A stretch of 64,000 nt of DNA from Palsa-461 sp963768185 (GCA_963768185.1 CAVYGS010000004.1:186001-250000), one strand, 5' to 3'; shown: positions 34,685-44,326, counted from the first letter of the stretch. Numbers and translations: made by a program. The notes: a model not told the origin generated them from the sequence alone.

Positions 34685-36055
34685 TTGAAGGTGCACGATA
34701 GTCGCGCCACCCGCTCGATGAGGGTGACCGTCGACGGGAAGAACCTGGTGTCCCACGCCGGCACGGCGTTGTTGTCCGAGCTGGCCGATCGCAGTGGCCT
34801 GACCGAAGCGATGTCGCAGGCCATGTCTGGGTGCGGGATCAACTGGCATACCCACGATCCGGGCGTGGTCCTCACCCATCTGGCTGTCGCCATCGCCGAT
34901 GGCGCCGACTGCTTGTCCGACCTGGCATCGCTTCGCGAACAGTCCGAGCTGTTCGGACCGGTGGCCTCGATCGCCACGGCCTGGCGGGCGGTGGAGGCAA
35001 CGACGGCCTTCGAGCTCCGGTCGATCCCCGACGCGATCGCCGCCGCCCGGGCCACGGTGTGGGCGGCCGCTCCTCCGGGCGACTCGTTGGTGTTGGACTT
35101 CGACGCCACCTTGGTCAACGCCTACTCGGACAAGCAGGACGCCACCCCTACCTACAAGAAAGGTTTCGGGTTCTTCCCCTTGGCGGTGTGGTGCGACACG
35201 ACCAACGAGCCACTGGCGGCCATGCTTCGGCCCGGGAGAGCCGGAGCCAACGACGCCGACGACCACGTCGAGCTGTTCGACCGGGCGCTGTCGGGGCTGC
35301 CTGAGGAGTACCAGACCGGCCATTTCACCGACGACGATCGGGCCCTCGTCACCCACCCGATCCTGGTGCGGGCCGACGCCGCCGGGGCCACCCACGGGTT
35401 CGTCGACACCATCGTCGGGGCCAACTGTGACTTCTCCATCGGATTCCCCATCGACCAGGGAGTTCGTGACGCTCTGGTGCTGGTCCAAGAGGAGGATTGG
35501 ATCCAGGCCACCGAATCCGACGGCTCTGTGCGCGACGGTGCCTGGGTGACAGAGCTGACCGAGCTCATCGCGCTGACTGCGTGGCCGGCCGACACTCGGT
35601 TGATCATGCGACGAGAGCGTCCCCACCCGGGCGCCCAGTTGACGCTGTTCGACACCTCAGCGGGCTTCCGCCACACCTGCTTCATCACGAACACCGAGGG
35701 AGCTGACATCGCGGCCTTGGAGCTGCGCCACCGGGGGCACGCCCGGGTGGAGGACCGGATCAGGAACTGGAAGGACTGCGGTCTTTCCAACCTGCCCTTT
35801 GACTCCTTCGTCCGCAATGAGGCTTGGGTGGCCACCAGCCTCATCGCCGGGGCACTGCTGGCCTGGAGCCAGATGCTCTGCTTCGAGGGTGCACTGGCCA
35901 AGGCCGAGCCCAAGACCATGCGCTATCGGGTCCTCCACGTGGCCGCCGTGCTTGCCCATCGCGGACGGGGACTCATCTTGCGACTAGACGAGTCCTGGCC
36001 CTGGGCGAACGATCTCTCCCAAGCCTTCGCCAAGTTGCGAGCGGCCATCCCCTGA
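34685..36055 (+). CDS. IS1380-family transposase
   Basis: A 456-residue DDE transposase typical of IS1380: LDFDATLVNAYSDKQ carries the first Asp, a second acidic region follows at GANCDFSIG, and the C-terminal VEDRIRNWKDCGLSNLP motif contains the catalytic Glu. The gene is intact. Flanking sequence holds an inverted-repeat hairpin before the ATG (arms around 34630 and 34670) and a GC-rich hairpin after the stop, but I could not fix the element's terminal repeats or target duplication, so no boundary is given. It separates the redox cluster from the genes downstream. Confidence 0.88.
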   Translation: MKVHDSRATRSMRVTVDGKNLVSHAGTALLSELADRSGLTEAMSQAMSGCGINWHTHDPGVVLTHLAVAIADGADCLSDLASLREQSELFGPVASIATAWRAVEATTAFELRSIPDAIAAARATVWAAAPPGDSLVLDFDATLVNAYSDKQDATPTYKKGFGFFPLAVWCDTTNEPLAAMLRPGRAGANDADDHVELFDRALSGLPEEYQTGHFTDDDRALVTHPILVRADAAGATHGFVDTIVGANCDFSIGFPIDQGVRDALVLVQEEDWIQATESDGSVRDGAWVTELTELIALTAWPADTRLIMRRERPHPGAQLTLFDTSAGFRHTCFITNTEGADIAALELRHRGHARVEDRIRNWKDCGLSNLPFDSFVRNEAWVATSLIAGALLAWSQMLCFEGALAKAEPKTMRYRVLHVAAVLAHRGRGLILRLDESWPWANDLSQAFAKLRAAIP

Positions 36056-36245
36056 CGAGTCGGGTCCCGACGCCCGACCCGAAAGCGGACCTGCAGGGCG
36101 TGACATCCGAACCCGAATGACAAATCCGCGACGCTTCACGCCCACGATGCAGCCAGATCAACGAGATCGATCACGACCACCAACTCGCCAACGACGCTGC
36201 CGTCAGCCGAGGGTCGGACGAATGATCGAGGTTAGGAAGCGCCCT

Positions 36246-36653
36246 TCACCACAGGTCGTGGGCAGAGATGCCCTCGAACAGGTCGATGTCGGGCTTGCGT
36301 GCCAGCAGGCCCTCGCACGAGTGGGCCATCTCGAGCATCTCGTCCGAGTCGAAGTGGGCCCGCTGGGCCGCCGCGGATTCCCACTTCTCGATGACAAGGT
36401 AACGCCCGGGGTTGAGCACCGACCCGCACAGGTCAATGTTGCGGCAGCCGGGATGGTTCCGCGAGACGACGACGTACTTGGACAGCACTGCCATCAGTTG
36501 CCCGGCGGTGGCGTCGTCGGTGTCCCGCCCGTCGAACACCATGGTGACGATCGTGAGCTCGGGCTCGGGGGTCGGGGCGCCGTTGCTGATGCGCTGAAGG
36601 CTACGACAGTGTCCCGAGGCCGTCTTCGTGGTCGCTCGTTTCACCACCAGCAA
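36246..36653 (-). CDS. ABM-domain protein, putative quinol monooxygenase
   Basis: About 135 residues with the antibiotic biosynthesis monooxygenase fold: strand LTIVTMVFDGRD, helix, HPGCRNIDLCGSVL, RYLVIEKWESAAAQRAHFDS and a final MAHSCEGLL helix. The YLVIEKWES-type strand and the helix after it are diagnostic of the YgiN-like group. The frame opens with TTG at 36653 and the first 30 residues do not fit the domain, so the real start is probably nearer 36570. Function beyond the fold is unknown. Confidence 0.75.
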   Translation of the reverse strand: MLVVKRATTKTASGHCRSLQRISNGAPTPEPELTIVTMVFDGRDTDDATAGQLMAVLSKYVVVSRNHPGCRNIDLCGSVLNPGRYLVIEKWESAAAQRAHFDSDEMLEMAHSCEGLLARKPDIDLFEGISAHDLW

Positions 36654-36738
36654 CGCCCGTCGACTCGGCGTCGTGCGCCGGCACTGACCGCCGCCCCCAC
36701 GGGCGTCACTTGCGCTGACCAGGGACGACGAGCATTCT

Positions 36739-37989
36739 TTGGCCGTGCCTGCGGGCCGACACGTTCGGCGCCGTCACCGACGGACGCTTCGGCTCGCAAG
36801 GACCCTGGCCGTCCTCGCAGTCCTCGGGACCGGTGTCGGCCTGTGGGGCTCGGGCGTTTTCCGCACGTCGGCCGCCCATCGCCCGGCGTCGGGCTCCCTC
36901 GCCGCGGCCCGTCGCACCACCACCACGACGACCACGACCACGTCGCCGTTCCAGCACATCCCGCCCGGGCCACCCTCGGACCAGCGTCGGCTGACCCTGA
37001 TCGACACGATCGGAGGAGACATATCGCCGAAGTCGGTCGACGCCTCGGACACCGGCCTCGTGTTCGCGCAGAACATGATGTACCGGCACTCTGTGACCGT
37101 GTACAACAGCGCGGGCGCGCTGGTGAAGACGATCCCCGACACGGTGGACATGTCGCTGTTCGGATACCCCGGCCATCCCGGCATCACCCACGGCGCACCG
37201 GTCGAGGCGGCGTTCACTCCGGACGCCGAGTACGCGTACGTGTCCAACTACTCGATGTACGGCACCGGGTTCGGTCCCGAGGGCATGGACACCTGCACGC
37301 CGGCCTCGGCCGAGGCCGCCGGGGACACCAACAGCTACGTGTACCGGATCAACACGTCGACCCTCGAGATCGACCAGGTCATCGAGGTCGGCCTCGTGCC
37401 CAAGTACCTGGCGGTATCCCCCAACGACCAGTGGCTGCTCGTGAGCAACTGGTGCTCATACAACCTGAGCATCATCAACATCGCTGAGGCCAAGCAGGTG
37501 GCGCTCCTGCCGATGGGCGCCTATCCGAGGGGGATCGCGATCTCCCCAGACTCCTCCACCGCGTACATCGCCGTCATGGGTGGCGACAACGTCGTCAAGG
37601 TCGACCTCAACACCTTGACCCAGGTCGGCTCGTTCTACGTCGGCGACAACCCCCGCAGTCTCGTGATAGATCCCGCCGGGCAGTACCTGTACGTGTCGCT
37701 CAACGCGCCGGGCACCGCGGTGAAGGTCGACCTGAGCGACGACCAGGTGGTCGCCTCGGTGTACACCGGCGGGGATGAGCGATCGCTCGCGATCGCGACC
37801 GACGGTCTGTCGCTCTACGTCGTGAACTACCTCTCCGACACGGTCACGAAGATCGCAACCTCGAACATGTCGATCCTCCAGACCGTCTCGACGGGGGTGA
37901 ACCCGGTCGGCATCACCTATGACGCGACGACCGGAGACGTCTGGGTCGCCGTCTATACCGGGGAGATCCTCGTCTTCGCCGACCGCTGA
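36739..37989 (+). CDS. Exported beta-propeller protein (YVTN repeats)
   Basis: A 416-residue protein. A basic N-terminus and one hydrophobic helix (about 20-40) act as signal or anchor, followed by a run of nine threonines, then a beta-propeller of 40-residue YVTN repeats: YAYVSNYS, LAVSPNDQWLLVSNW, IAISPDSSTAYIAV, VIDPAGQYLYVS and SLAIATDGLSLYVV. Such propellers bind cell surface or cofactor ligands. The start is TTG 36739 or the GTG two codons later. The threonine run probably serves as an extended linker. No partner enzyme is adjacent. Confidence 0.8.
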   Translation: MAVPAGRHVRRRHRRTLRLARTLAVLAVLGTGVGLWGSGVFRTSAAHRPASGSLAAARRTTTTTTTTTSPFQHIPPGPPSDQRRLTLIDTIGGDISPKSVDASDTGLVFAQNMMYRHSVTVYNSAGALVKTIPDTVDMSLFGYPGHPGITHGAPVEAAFTPDAEYAYVSNYSMYGTGFGPEGMDTCTPASAEAAGDTNSYVYRINTSTLEIDQVIEVGLVPKYLAVSPNDQWLLVSNWCSYNLSIINIAEAKQVALLPMGAYPRGIAISPDSSTAYIAVMGGDNVVKVDLNTLTQVGSFYVGDNPRSLVIDPAGQYLYVSLNAPGTAVKVDLSDDQVVASVYTGGDERSLAIATDGLSLYVVNYLSDTVTKIATSNMSILQTVSTGVNPVGITYDATTGDVWVAVYTGEILVFADR

Positions 37990-38082
37990 CGGGGGCTCGC
38001 CGGTCCGAGCCGATCCGACGGATCAGCTAGCCCATGTCCGATGGCGGGTTCTCGCTCTCGTCGGCCGCAGCGTCGTTCGTCG

Positions 38083-38880
38083 TCACCGTCCCTGCGACGT
38101 CGTGGGGGCCGGGGTCGACCAGAGCTCGTCCACCGAGACGAACGGCGCCTCGCACGACGGCCCGTCGGCGACCTCCATGCGCGGCGGCCCGTGTACCGGG
38201 ACCCACACGATCGCGGCCGACCGGGTCCCGAATTCGGGTGTGTGGACGCAGGCAGCGCCAAGCGCTGGGGGGCGTTCCGGGTCGGCCCGCGTGGCGAGCG
38301 ACTCGGGGACGGCGTGGTCGGAGAGGACCTCGCGCAACGCGACCGTGTCCGGTGCGCGTTCTTCGTCGAGCACCCTGGCCAGGTGCTCGCGGACGTGATC
38401 GGTCTTGGGCGAGCTCACCGGGAGCGGGCCATTCGCCAGCACGTGGACTCCCGGGTCGAGTCGCTCGACGGCGGGCGGCCCGGACTCGCCCAGTTCCAGG
38501 TAATAGAGCGCGTCACGATCCGCGACGAGGAGCCACGCGGCGTTGTAGTCCTCGGCACGGAAGCGTCCGACGAAGTGCTCCACCGCGCTCGTCGCGTGCG
38601 AATGCTCGACCAGGGCCAAGGGGAGTTCGCCCCGGGAGCGCTTGGTCTCGTCACGCCCTTTGGGCGACGGCCGGTTGGTCAGTCCGGCCACGACACCGTG
38701 CTCGTTGACCGCAAGCCAGGTCCCCCCGCCCAACAGGTCGCGGCCACCGATGACGCGAGGTTCGGACGGCCGGAGCACCGTCGCCGGCACCGCAGGTCGG
38801 TCCAGGCGCTCGTCGCGGTTCGCCGCCACCACGAGCGGGATGGCCGGGTCGGTCCGGAAGAGCACGACGAGAAGACACAC
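38083..38880 (-). CDS. NRDE-family (TANGO2-like) protein
   Basis: A 265-residue protein that starts MCLLVVLF and carries the NRDE signature (LVVAANRDERLDRPA) followed by GGTWLAVNEHG and LTNRPSP. The family is wide in bacteria and eukaryotes (TANGO2) and has an Ntn-hydrolase-like start with Cys at position 2; its biochemical role is unsettled. The coding frame is complete. It is the last gene of a minus-strand run with the LON-like and enoyl-CoA hydratase genes. Confidence 0.85.
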   Translation of the reverse strand: MCLLVVLFRTDPAIPLVVAANRDERLDRPAVPATVLRPSEPRVIGGRDLLGGGTWLAVNEHGVVAGLTNRPSPKGRDETKRSRGELPLALVEHSHATSAVEHFVGRFRAEDYNAAWLLVADRDALYYLELGESGPPAVERLDPGVHVLANGPLPVSSPKTDHVREHLARVLDEERAPDTVALREVLSDHAVPESLATRADPERPPALGAACVHTPEFGTRSAAIVWVPVHGPPRMEVADGPSCEAPFVSVDELWSTPAPTTSQGR

Positions 38881-38912
38881 GCCGATGACCCTACCGGCGC
38901 GAGGAGTTCGCC

Positions 38913-39539
38913 CTAGGAGGTCGGTCCGCCCTCCGCCAGGAGTCGGTGGACGTCGTCGGCGACCTCGTCCACCATCGTGGTGAGCACCGCCAACCGCTCG
39001 GTGGCGTCGTCGATCTGGAGCAAGCGCTGGCGGTCGAGGGGACCGAGCGGCGCCGCGTCACAGAGCCGCCAGGGGTCGTGCGCGGTCCCGATCGGGTCCA
39101 TCGCCGGGACCCGTCCCAGCTCGGACAGGAGCCCCCAGGCCCGCCGGACGGCGGCGGCCGTCGACTCGACGAGTGCCCCGTCGACCGGCGGGTCGTCCGA
39201 CAGCGGGTGCACCGTGGCCGCCGGGTAGGGGTCGTCGGGGAGCCAGGAGGCGACGTGCACGCGGCGGACGCCGGTCGCCACGAGGACCCAGCGACCGTCG
39301 GGGAGCTGTTGGGCCTCGTCGATCTGCGCCTCGGTGCCGAGATCGACGCGCCGGTCCCCGCCGCCAACGTCGGAGCCCCGCGAGATCAGCACGACCCCGA
39401 AACGTCGCTCGGCGGCCATGACGTCGTCCATCATCGACCGGTAACGGGGTTCGAAGACGTGCAGCGGGAGCGCCCCCCCGGGGAACAGGACCGTGCCGAG
39501 AGGGAACATGGCCAGCCGGTAGGGCCCGAGATCGCTCAC
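38913..39539 (-). CDS. LON substrate-binding-domain protein
   Basis: A 208-residue protein with the LON N-terminal domain alone: MFPLGTVLFPGGALPLHVFEPRYRSMM, GVVLISRG, GTEAQIDEAQQLPDGRW and a C-terminal helical region. It lacks the AAA+ and protease domains of Lon. Stand-alone LON-domain proteins are thought to bind peptides or unfolded protein. The GTG at 39539 overlaps the enoyl-CoA hydratase stop (GTGA), so the gene is coupled to it. The long upstream frame in this reading phase is a shadow. Confidence 0.85.
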   Translation of the reverse strand: MSDLGPYRLAMFPLGTVLFPGGALPLHVFEPRYRSMMDDVMAAERRFGVVLISRGSDVGGGDRRVDLGTEAQIDEAQQLPDGRWVLVATGVRRVHVASWLPDDPYPAATVHPLSDDPPVDGALVESTAAAVRRAWGLLSELGRVPAMDPIGTAHDPWRLCDAAPLGPLDRQRLLQIDDATERLAVLTTMVDEVADDVHRLLAEGGPTS

Positions 39540-40354
39540 TCCGCGTCGGCGAAGACCGGGTCCCGTCTCTCCATGAACGCCGCGATCGCCTCGAGTTGGT
39601 TCGGGCTCTGGATCAAGGCGCCCATCTCCTTGGACTCGTCGAGGAATTGCTGTGCGGTGCTCACGGTGCCCGACTGGTTGAGCAGGCGCTTGCCCGCCCG
39701 GATGGCGTGTGGGCTCTGGCGGGCGATGGTCGCCGCGAGCTCCAGCGCGTCGGCGCGCGGGTTGTTGCTCAGCCGGGTCGCGATGCCGAGACCAACCGCC
39801 TCCTCGCCGGAGAACATCCGGCCCGTCCAGACCAGCTCCTTTGCGACGTCGAGCGGGACCAACTTCGGGAGCATCTCGGTGGCGGTCATGTCGGGGACCA
39901 GGCCCCACCGGATCTCGAGAACCGAAAACTGGGCGTCGGGGGCGACGATCCGGATGTCGGCGGCGAGCGCGACTTGGAAGCCGCCGCCGAGCGCATGCCC
40001 GTGGACGGCGGCGATCACCGGCACCGGGAGCTCTGTCCACCCGTAGGCGGCTCGCTGGGCGAAGTTGGCGATAGAACCGCCATCGCGCCCCCCGAGCGAA
40101 CGAACCGGTGCCTCCTCCCTGGTCCCGGCGTCACGCATCGCCTGGAAGCTCGACATATCGAGACCGGCGCAGAAGGCACGCCCTTCACCGGAGAGGACGA
40201 CGGCGCGGACCGATGGGTCGGCCGCCAGCTCCTCGGAGGCCGCCACCAGCCCGGCGAACATGGCGTCGTCCAGGGCATTGAGCTTGTCCGGGCGATTCAA
40301 GCGCACGTCGGCTACCCCGTGCTCCACGCTGATCGTGACCCGCTGCTCGCTCAT
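39536..40354 (-). CDS. Enoyl-CoA hydratase/isomerase family protein
   Basis: A 272-residue crotonase. LNRPDKLNALDD opens the family core; the oxyanion hole is at AFCAGLDM and VHGHALGGGFQVALAADIRI, and the position for the catalytic Glu reads SVLEIRWGLVPD. Acyl-CoA substrates are expected, and activity could be hydratase, isomerase or hydrolase. It is first in an operon with the LON-domain gene. Confidence 0.9.
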   Translation of the reverse strand: MSEQRVTISVEHGVADVRLNRPDKLNALDDAMFAGLVAASEELAADPSVRAVVLSGEGRAFCAGLDMSSFQAMRDAGTREEAPVRSLGGRDGGSIANFAQRAAYGWTELPVPVIAAVHGHALGGGFQVALAADIRIVAPDAQFSVLEIRWGLVPDMTATEMLPKLVPLDVAKELVWTGRMFSGEEAVGLGIATRLSNNPRADALELAATIARQSPHAIRAGKRLLNQSGTVSTAQQFLDESKEMGALIQSPNQLEAIAAFMERRDPVFADAE

Positions 40355-40494
40355 CGGCGCTCCTCGGCTTGGGTGTCGCCCAGATTGTCAGATGGCCACC
40401 GACCATTGCCGAGAGCTCATGCCCATCCACCGTTCTGAAGGCGGCGCGCCTGGGCCGCGGAACCCCCGGCGCAGAAGGTCGACCCGCGTCGACC

Positions 40495-41431
40495 CTATGA
40501 AGTGAGCTCGGCCCAGACGACCTTGCCGTGCCCGTCCGACTTCGTTCCCCACTTCTCGGCCACCGACGCGACCATGCGCAGCCCACGGCCGCGTGACTCG
40601 AGATCGTCGCCGGTCTGGATCCCCGGTGAGTCGGGGCTGTCGTCCCCCACCGCGATCCGAACGCGACCTTCTTGGGCCGAGAGGGTGACCGTGAAGCAGG
40701 ACCGCGCGTGCGCGATCGCGTTCGCGGCGAGCTCGGTGACCACGATGGCCGCGTCCTCGGCCATCTCGCCGTGACCGGTCGCGCTCGAGCGCGTCGACTG
40801 TGAAGCGGCGGGCGAAGCGCGCGTCGAGCGCGGTGCAATCGAATGTCCGCGTCGCGATCTGCACGGGGACCCCTGGGTCCGCGACCGGGGCGTCCCCCAC
40901 GAGCGCGTCGTGCTTCGCGCAGACCCTGACGAGCTCTGCCGGGTCGAATGACCCCGTGCACCGGTAGCCGCAGAGCAGTGAGAAGTCAGTGTCGGCACCC
41001 AGCTCGTTCCACAGCTCCTCGAGCTCGAGTGCAGCGTCGAGGGCCCCGGCGTCCCACAGGACTGCGACCATCTCGCCGTAGATGCGAACGTGGGCGCCGC
41101 GCTCGGCAACCCGATTGACCCTCTCGCCCACCGATGAGCGGAAGAGCCCCGCGTCGGGGTGTCCATCGACCATGAACGTGTCGAGCGTCTCCTCGGCATC
41201 AAGGAGGGTGAGCCGGCCACGGGTCCGGGCGAGCTCGGGCGCGAAGCCGGCCTCGGCGAGCCAGCCGATAAAGGCCGCCACGTGCGCAGCGGTGGCCACC
41301 ACGAGCAGGGACTCACTCCGCCGCAGGCCGGCCGCGAGGTACTCGGAGGCGGACGCGACCAGCTTGTGGTCGTCGGCGGAAAACTGAACGGCGTGCTCCC
41401 CGCGGCGCCGGAGTTCGGTTGCGAAGGTCAT
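40495..41431 (-). pseudogene. MEDS sensor with HATPase domain, apparent frameshift
   Basis: With one base adjusted the product is 311 residues. The first part (HAVQFSADDHKLVASASEYL, TFMVDGHPDAGLF, VRIYGEMVAVLWDAG) is a MEDS domain, found in sensors of one-carbon and gas signals. The frame is lost near 40781; the other frame continues as EDAAIVVTELAANAIAHA, VGDDSPD and ESRGRGLRMVASVAEKWG, the N, G1 and G2 boxes of an RsbW-like histidine-kinase ATPase fold. Together this is a sensor-anti-sigma kinase. The indel may be real or technical. Confidence 0.75.
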
Positions 41432-41530
41432 GTCGCCTCACTCAACCTCGGACGCGGGATGTCAACCGTGGTTTCACAGTACCCAGATCGGAGCCTGCCT
41501 AATCGGATCCCGGGCCGCTCCCGCGCCCGG

Positions 41531-42553
41531 TCAGACGTGGCTCGCTGTCCAGGCCAGGAACGGATCGAGGGCCATCGTGTTCACGACGACGTCGGCCGCG
41601 ACGGCCGCCTCGGCCGCCTGGGTGCACCCGTGCTCCAACCAGGAGAGCTGGCCCGGCGCGTGCGCATCCGAGTCGATGGAGAACCGGCACCCGAGGGAGA
41701 GGGCCAGTTCGAGCAGGTCACGGGGCGGATCGAGCCGGTCAGGACGCGAGTTGATCTCGACCGCCGTGCCGCTTTCGGCACATGCCCGGAACACCTTTTC
41801 GTGGTCGAAGGCCGATTGGGGTCGGCCCCGGCCCGTGAGCTTCCGGCCGGTGCAGTGGCCGAGGATGTCGACGTTGGGGTTCTCGACCGCGGCGAGCATC
41901 CGCCTGGTCATCTGGGGTGCTTCCATCCGGAGTTTCGAGTGGACACTGGCCACCACGACGTTGAGCTCCGCCAGCAGGCCCTCGTCTTGGTCCAACGCGC
42001 CGTCTTCCAAGATGTCGACCTCGATCCCGGTCAGGAGCCGGAAGGGCGCGAGCTCCTCGTTGACCGAGGCGACGACGTCGAGCTGGCGCCGCAGTGCCTC
42101 GGCGTTGAGGCCATGGGCAACGGTGAGTCTCGGACTGTGATCCGTCAGTGCCAAGTACTCGTGTCCGAGCCCGGCTGCGGTGCGCGCCATCTCGTCGATG
42201 GGGCTCCCGCCATCTGACCAGTCCGAGTGGCTATGGCAGTCGCCGCGGAGGGCCTCCAGCAGCTCGCGTGCGGGATCTGCCAGCGGCGCTCCGGAAAGGC
42301 CCCCTTCGAGATCGGCGAGGTATGCGGGCTCGACGCCGTCGAGCGCCTCGGCGATGACCTGAGCGGTGCTCTTGCCGATGCCGTCCAGGTCCTCGAGTCG
42401 ACGTGCCGCGTGCAGGCGTTCGAGTTTTCCCCGGTCGACGCCGTCGATCGTCGTCGCGGCCTTGCGGAACGCCCGCACCTTGTAGCTCGGCGCGTCCGAA
42501 GCCTCGAGCAAGAACGCGATCCGCCGGAGCGCCTCGCTCGGCTCCATGCTCAC
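41531..42553 (-). CDS. PHP-domain phosphoesterase with helix-hairpin-helix region
   Basis: A 340-residue protein. The N-terminal 90 residues contain a helix-hairpin-helix (LEDLDGIGKSTAQVIAEAL), as in DNA polymerase X family proteins. From residue 105 the PHP domain reads GDCHSHSDWSDG, then ALTDHS, GIEVDIL, VVASVHS, DILGHCTG and DSDAHAPG, the trinuclear metal site. This is the C-terminal half of a PolX-like protein without the polymerase. Such proteins are 3'-5' exonucleases or phosphoesterases. It is downstream of the phosphotriesterase-like gene. Confidence 0.88.
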   Translation of the reverse strand: MSMEPSEALRRIAFLLEASDAPSYKVRAFRKAATTIDGVDRGKLERLHAARRLEDLDGIGKSTAQVIAEALDGVEPAYLADLEGGLSGAPLADPARELLEALRGDCHSHSDWSDGGSPIDEMARTAAGLGHEYLALTDHSPRLTVAHGLNAEALRRQLDVVASVNEELAPFRLLTGIEVDILEDGALDQDEGLLAELNVVVASVHSKLRMEAPQMTRRMLAAVENPNVDILGHCTGRKLTGRGRPQSAFDHEKVFRACAESGTAVEINSRPDRLDPPRDLLELALSLGCRFSIDSDAHAPGQLSWLEHGCTQAAEAAVAADVVVNTMALDPFLAWTASHV

Positions 42554-42575
42554 CGCTCCACAGAGGTGATACGGA

Positions 42576-43541
42576 TCATCGGGCCGTCCCCTCGAAGTAA
42601 CGGCGAGGGTTCTTGACCAGCATGTCGTCTATCTGCTCCTCGGTCACACCGGCCACCCTCAGCGCCGGCAGCACCTCCTCGTGGATGTGGGTGTAGGTCC
42701 ACTTGGGCAAGACGAAGGCGCGCGCCGCGTCGTCCAACCAGTCGAGCACGCAGCTGGTGTCGTGCGAGAGGACCATCGACGACGAGTAGCCCCTCTTGCA
42801 CAGCTCGACGACGACGTCGACCCGACCGGCCTCGACCGCTTCGTTGCCGATGCCGAAGCGGTCCATGCCGAGCCAGAAGCCCATGTCGGCGAGCTCCTGG
42901 AGGTGGTCGGCATCGACAGAGTCGCCGCTGTGGCCGAGCACGACCGATGCCGGATCGACGTGCTCCGCTTGGAGCAGCCGGGCGACCTCGCTCCCGCGTT
43001 GGGTCCCCGGGTGCGTGTGCACGGTGATGGGTGCTCCGGTCAGGCGGTGAGCGGTCGCGACGGCCCGCATCACGCGCTCAACCCCTCGGGTCATCCCAGG
43101 CTCGTCAATGGCGCACTTCAAGAAGGCCGCCTTGACCCCGGTGTCGACGATTCCCTCCGTGATGTCGTGGACGAAGAGGTCGGTCATCGGGTCGTGGCCG
43201 CCCTCGGGAGCGAACCGGTAGCGGAAGTAGTTCGGCGGGCTCTCGTAGGTGTAGATGCCCGTTGCCACGATGATGTTGATGTCGACCTGCTCGTTGATCT
43301 TCTTGACCGTGGCGATATCGCGCCCGAGCCCGATGACGGTCGGGTCGACGATGGTCCGTACTCCGGTGTCGGCGAGTTCCTGCAGCCTGGCCACGGCGCC
43401 GGCGACCTGGCTATCGGGGTCCCAGGGCTCCGGCAGGTTGACCTGCACCTCGGGCGTGAGCACGAAGACGTGCTCGTGCATCAGTGTCTGGCCCAGCTCG
43501 GCGGTGTCGATCGGACCCCGAACGGTTTCCACCCTGGCCAT
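42576..43541 (-). CDS. Phosphotriesterase-like lactonase
   Basis: A 321-residue TIM-barrel metal enzyme. The HxH is in LMHEHVFVL, the carboxylated-Lys position in AAFLKCAIDEPG, His ligands in VHTHPGTQ and LGHSGDS, and the catalytic Asp in LSHDTSC. The family hydrolyses lactones such as acyl-homoserine lactones, and sometimes phosphotriesters at low rate. The ATG at 43541 (MARVETVRGP) is chosen because the family begins there; a GGGGAGG lies eleven bases upstream. It overlaps no other gene and may degrade signalling lactones. Confidence 0.88.
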   Translation of the reverse strand: MARVETVRGPIDTAELGQTLMHEHVFVLTPEVQVNLPEPWDPDSQVAGAVARLQELADTGVRTIVDPTVIGLGRDIATVKKINEQVDINIIVATGIYTYESPPNYFRYRFAPEGGHDPMTDLFVHDITEGIVDTGVKAAFLKCAIDEPGMTRGVERVMRAVATAHRLTGAPITVHTHPGTQRGSEVARLLQAEHVDPASVVLGHSGDSVDADHLQELADMGFWLGMDRFGIGNEAVEAGRVDVVVELCKRGYSSSMVLSHDTSCVLDWLDDAARAFVLPKWTYTHIHEEVLPALRVAGVTEEQIDDMLVKNPRRYFEGTAR

Positions 43542-43657
43542 CGGCGGGTCGCCTCCCCGGGTCTCCAACGTACGAGCTTCCTTCGTACCACGCTTGAATT
43601 GCCCTGTCCCGTCCGGCGGAACCGCCGCCAAGCGTGGAGGACAAGCAAGGAGGAGCG

Positions 43658-44071
43658 GTGCCCGAGGCAAGCGACTGGAACGCCAAGATCATCGACGAGT
43701 TCCGTGCCAACGAGGGTCGGGTCGGGGGCCCGTTTGAGGGCGCCCCCTTGGTCCTGTTGACCACCACAGGGGCCAAAACCGGCCAGACACGGGTCAACCC
43801 GATGGTGTACCTCCTCGACGATGGGACCATCCACGTGTTCGCATCCAAGGCCGGCGCCCCGACCAACCCCGACTGGTACCACAACCTGGTGGCCAACCCG
43901 CAGGTCACCGTGGAGCTCGGGACCGAGACCTTCACGGCGACCGCCCGGGTGCTCGGCGAGGACGACAGGTCTCGGGTCTTCACCCGTCAGGCTGAGCTCT
44001 CCCCCCGCTTCGCCGAGTACCAGACCAAGACCGAGCGCCGCATCCCGGTGGTGGCCCTCGACCGGGTTTGA
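43658..44071 (+). CDS. F420H2-dependent reductase, Ddn-like (nitroreductase/DUF385)
   Basis: A 137-residue split-barrel protein. APLVLLTTTGAKTGQTRVNP and VFASKAGAPTNPDWYHNLVA are the F420-binding signature of the Ddn and Rv3547-like deazaflavin-dependent family. Related proteins reduce quinones or nitro compounds with F420H2. The start is GTG 43658 behind AGGAGG. It stands alone and divergent from the lactonase gene. Its presence implies that the organism makes coenzyme F420. Confidence 0.92.
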   Translation: MPEASDWNAKIIDEFRANEGRVGGPFEGAPLVLLTTTGAKTGQTRVNPMVYLLDDGTIHVFASKAGAPTNPDWYHNLVANPQVTVELGTETFTATARVLGEDDRSRVFTRQAELSPRFAEYQTKTERRIPVVALDRV

Positions 44072-44143
44072 CCTGCCCGATCGTCGCGTTTCGCGCGCGC
44101 ACTATCCCCGACTCGGTGACACCCGATCGTTAGTGTCTGCGCG

Positions 44144-44326
44144 ATGGGGCGACCGCGGGTCTATGACGAGCCGCGGGTGACCACCGCACTTCGCCTTAGC
44201 CCGGCCATGCGCGACGAGCTGAAGCGACTGGCCAGCGACCGCGGCGTCTCGGTCAACCAGCTGGTTGTCTCGACGCTCTCGGAGTACCTCTCGAGTCCGC
44301 GACGCTCCAATCGGCAGCGTCGATGA
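44144..44326 (+). CDS. Ribbon-helix-helix regulator of the second R-M-like operon
   Basis: A 60-residue protein: VTTALRLSPAMRDELKRLA is the ribbon and first helix and GVSVNQLVVSTLSEYL the second helix of a CopG/Arc-type fold. A basic C-terminus follows. Its stop overlaps the methyltransferase ATG (ATGA), so it is the first gene of an operon of three. RHH proteins often repress their own operon; control of the methylase and nuclease genes is a fair inference. Confidence 0.82.
   Translation: MGRPRVYDEPRVTTALRLSPAMRDELKRLASDRGVSVNQLVVSTLSEYLSSPRRSNRQRR

Noticed and set aside
34569..36135. Exact ends and target duplication of the IS1380 element
   Set aside because: Candidate short matches such as TCGCGG on both sides are too weak and no duplication agrees, so only the transposase gene is called.
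36117..37487. A 456-residue plus-strand frame beside the beta-propeller gene
   Set aside because: It is an arginine-rich shadow overlapping the ABM-domain gene and the propeller gene in other frames.
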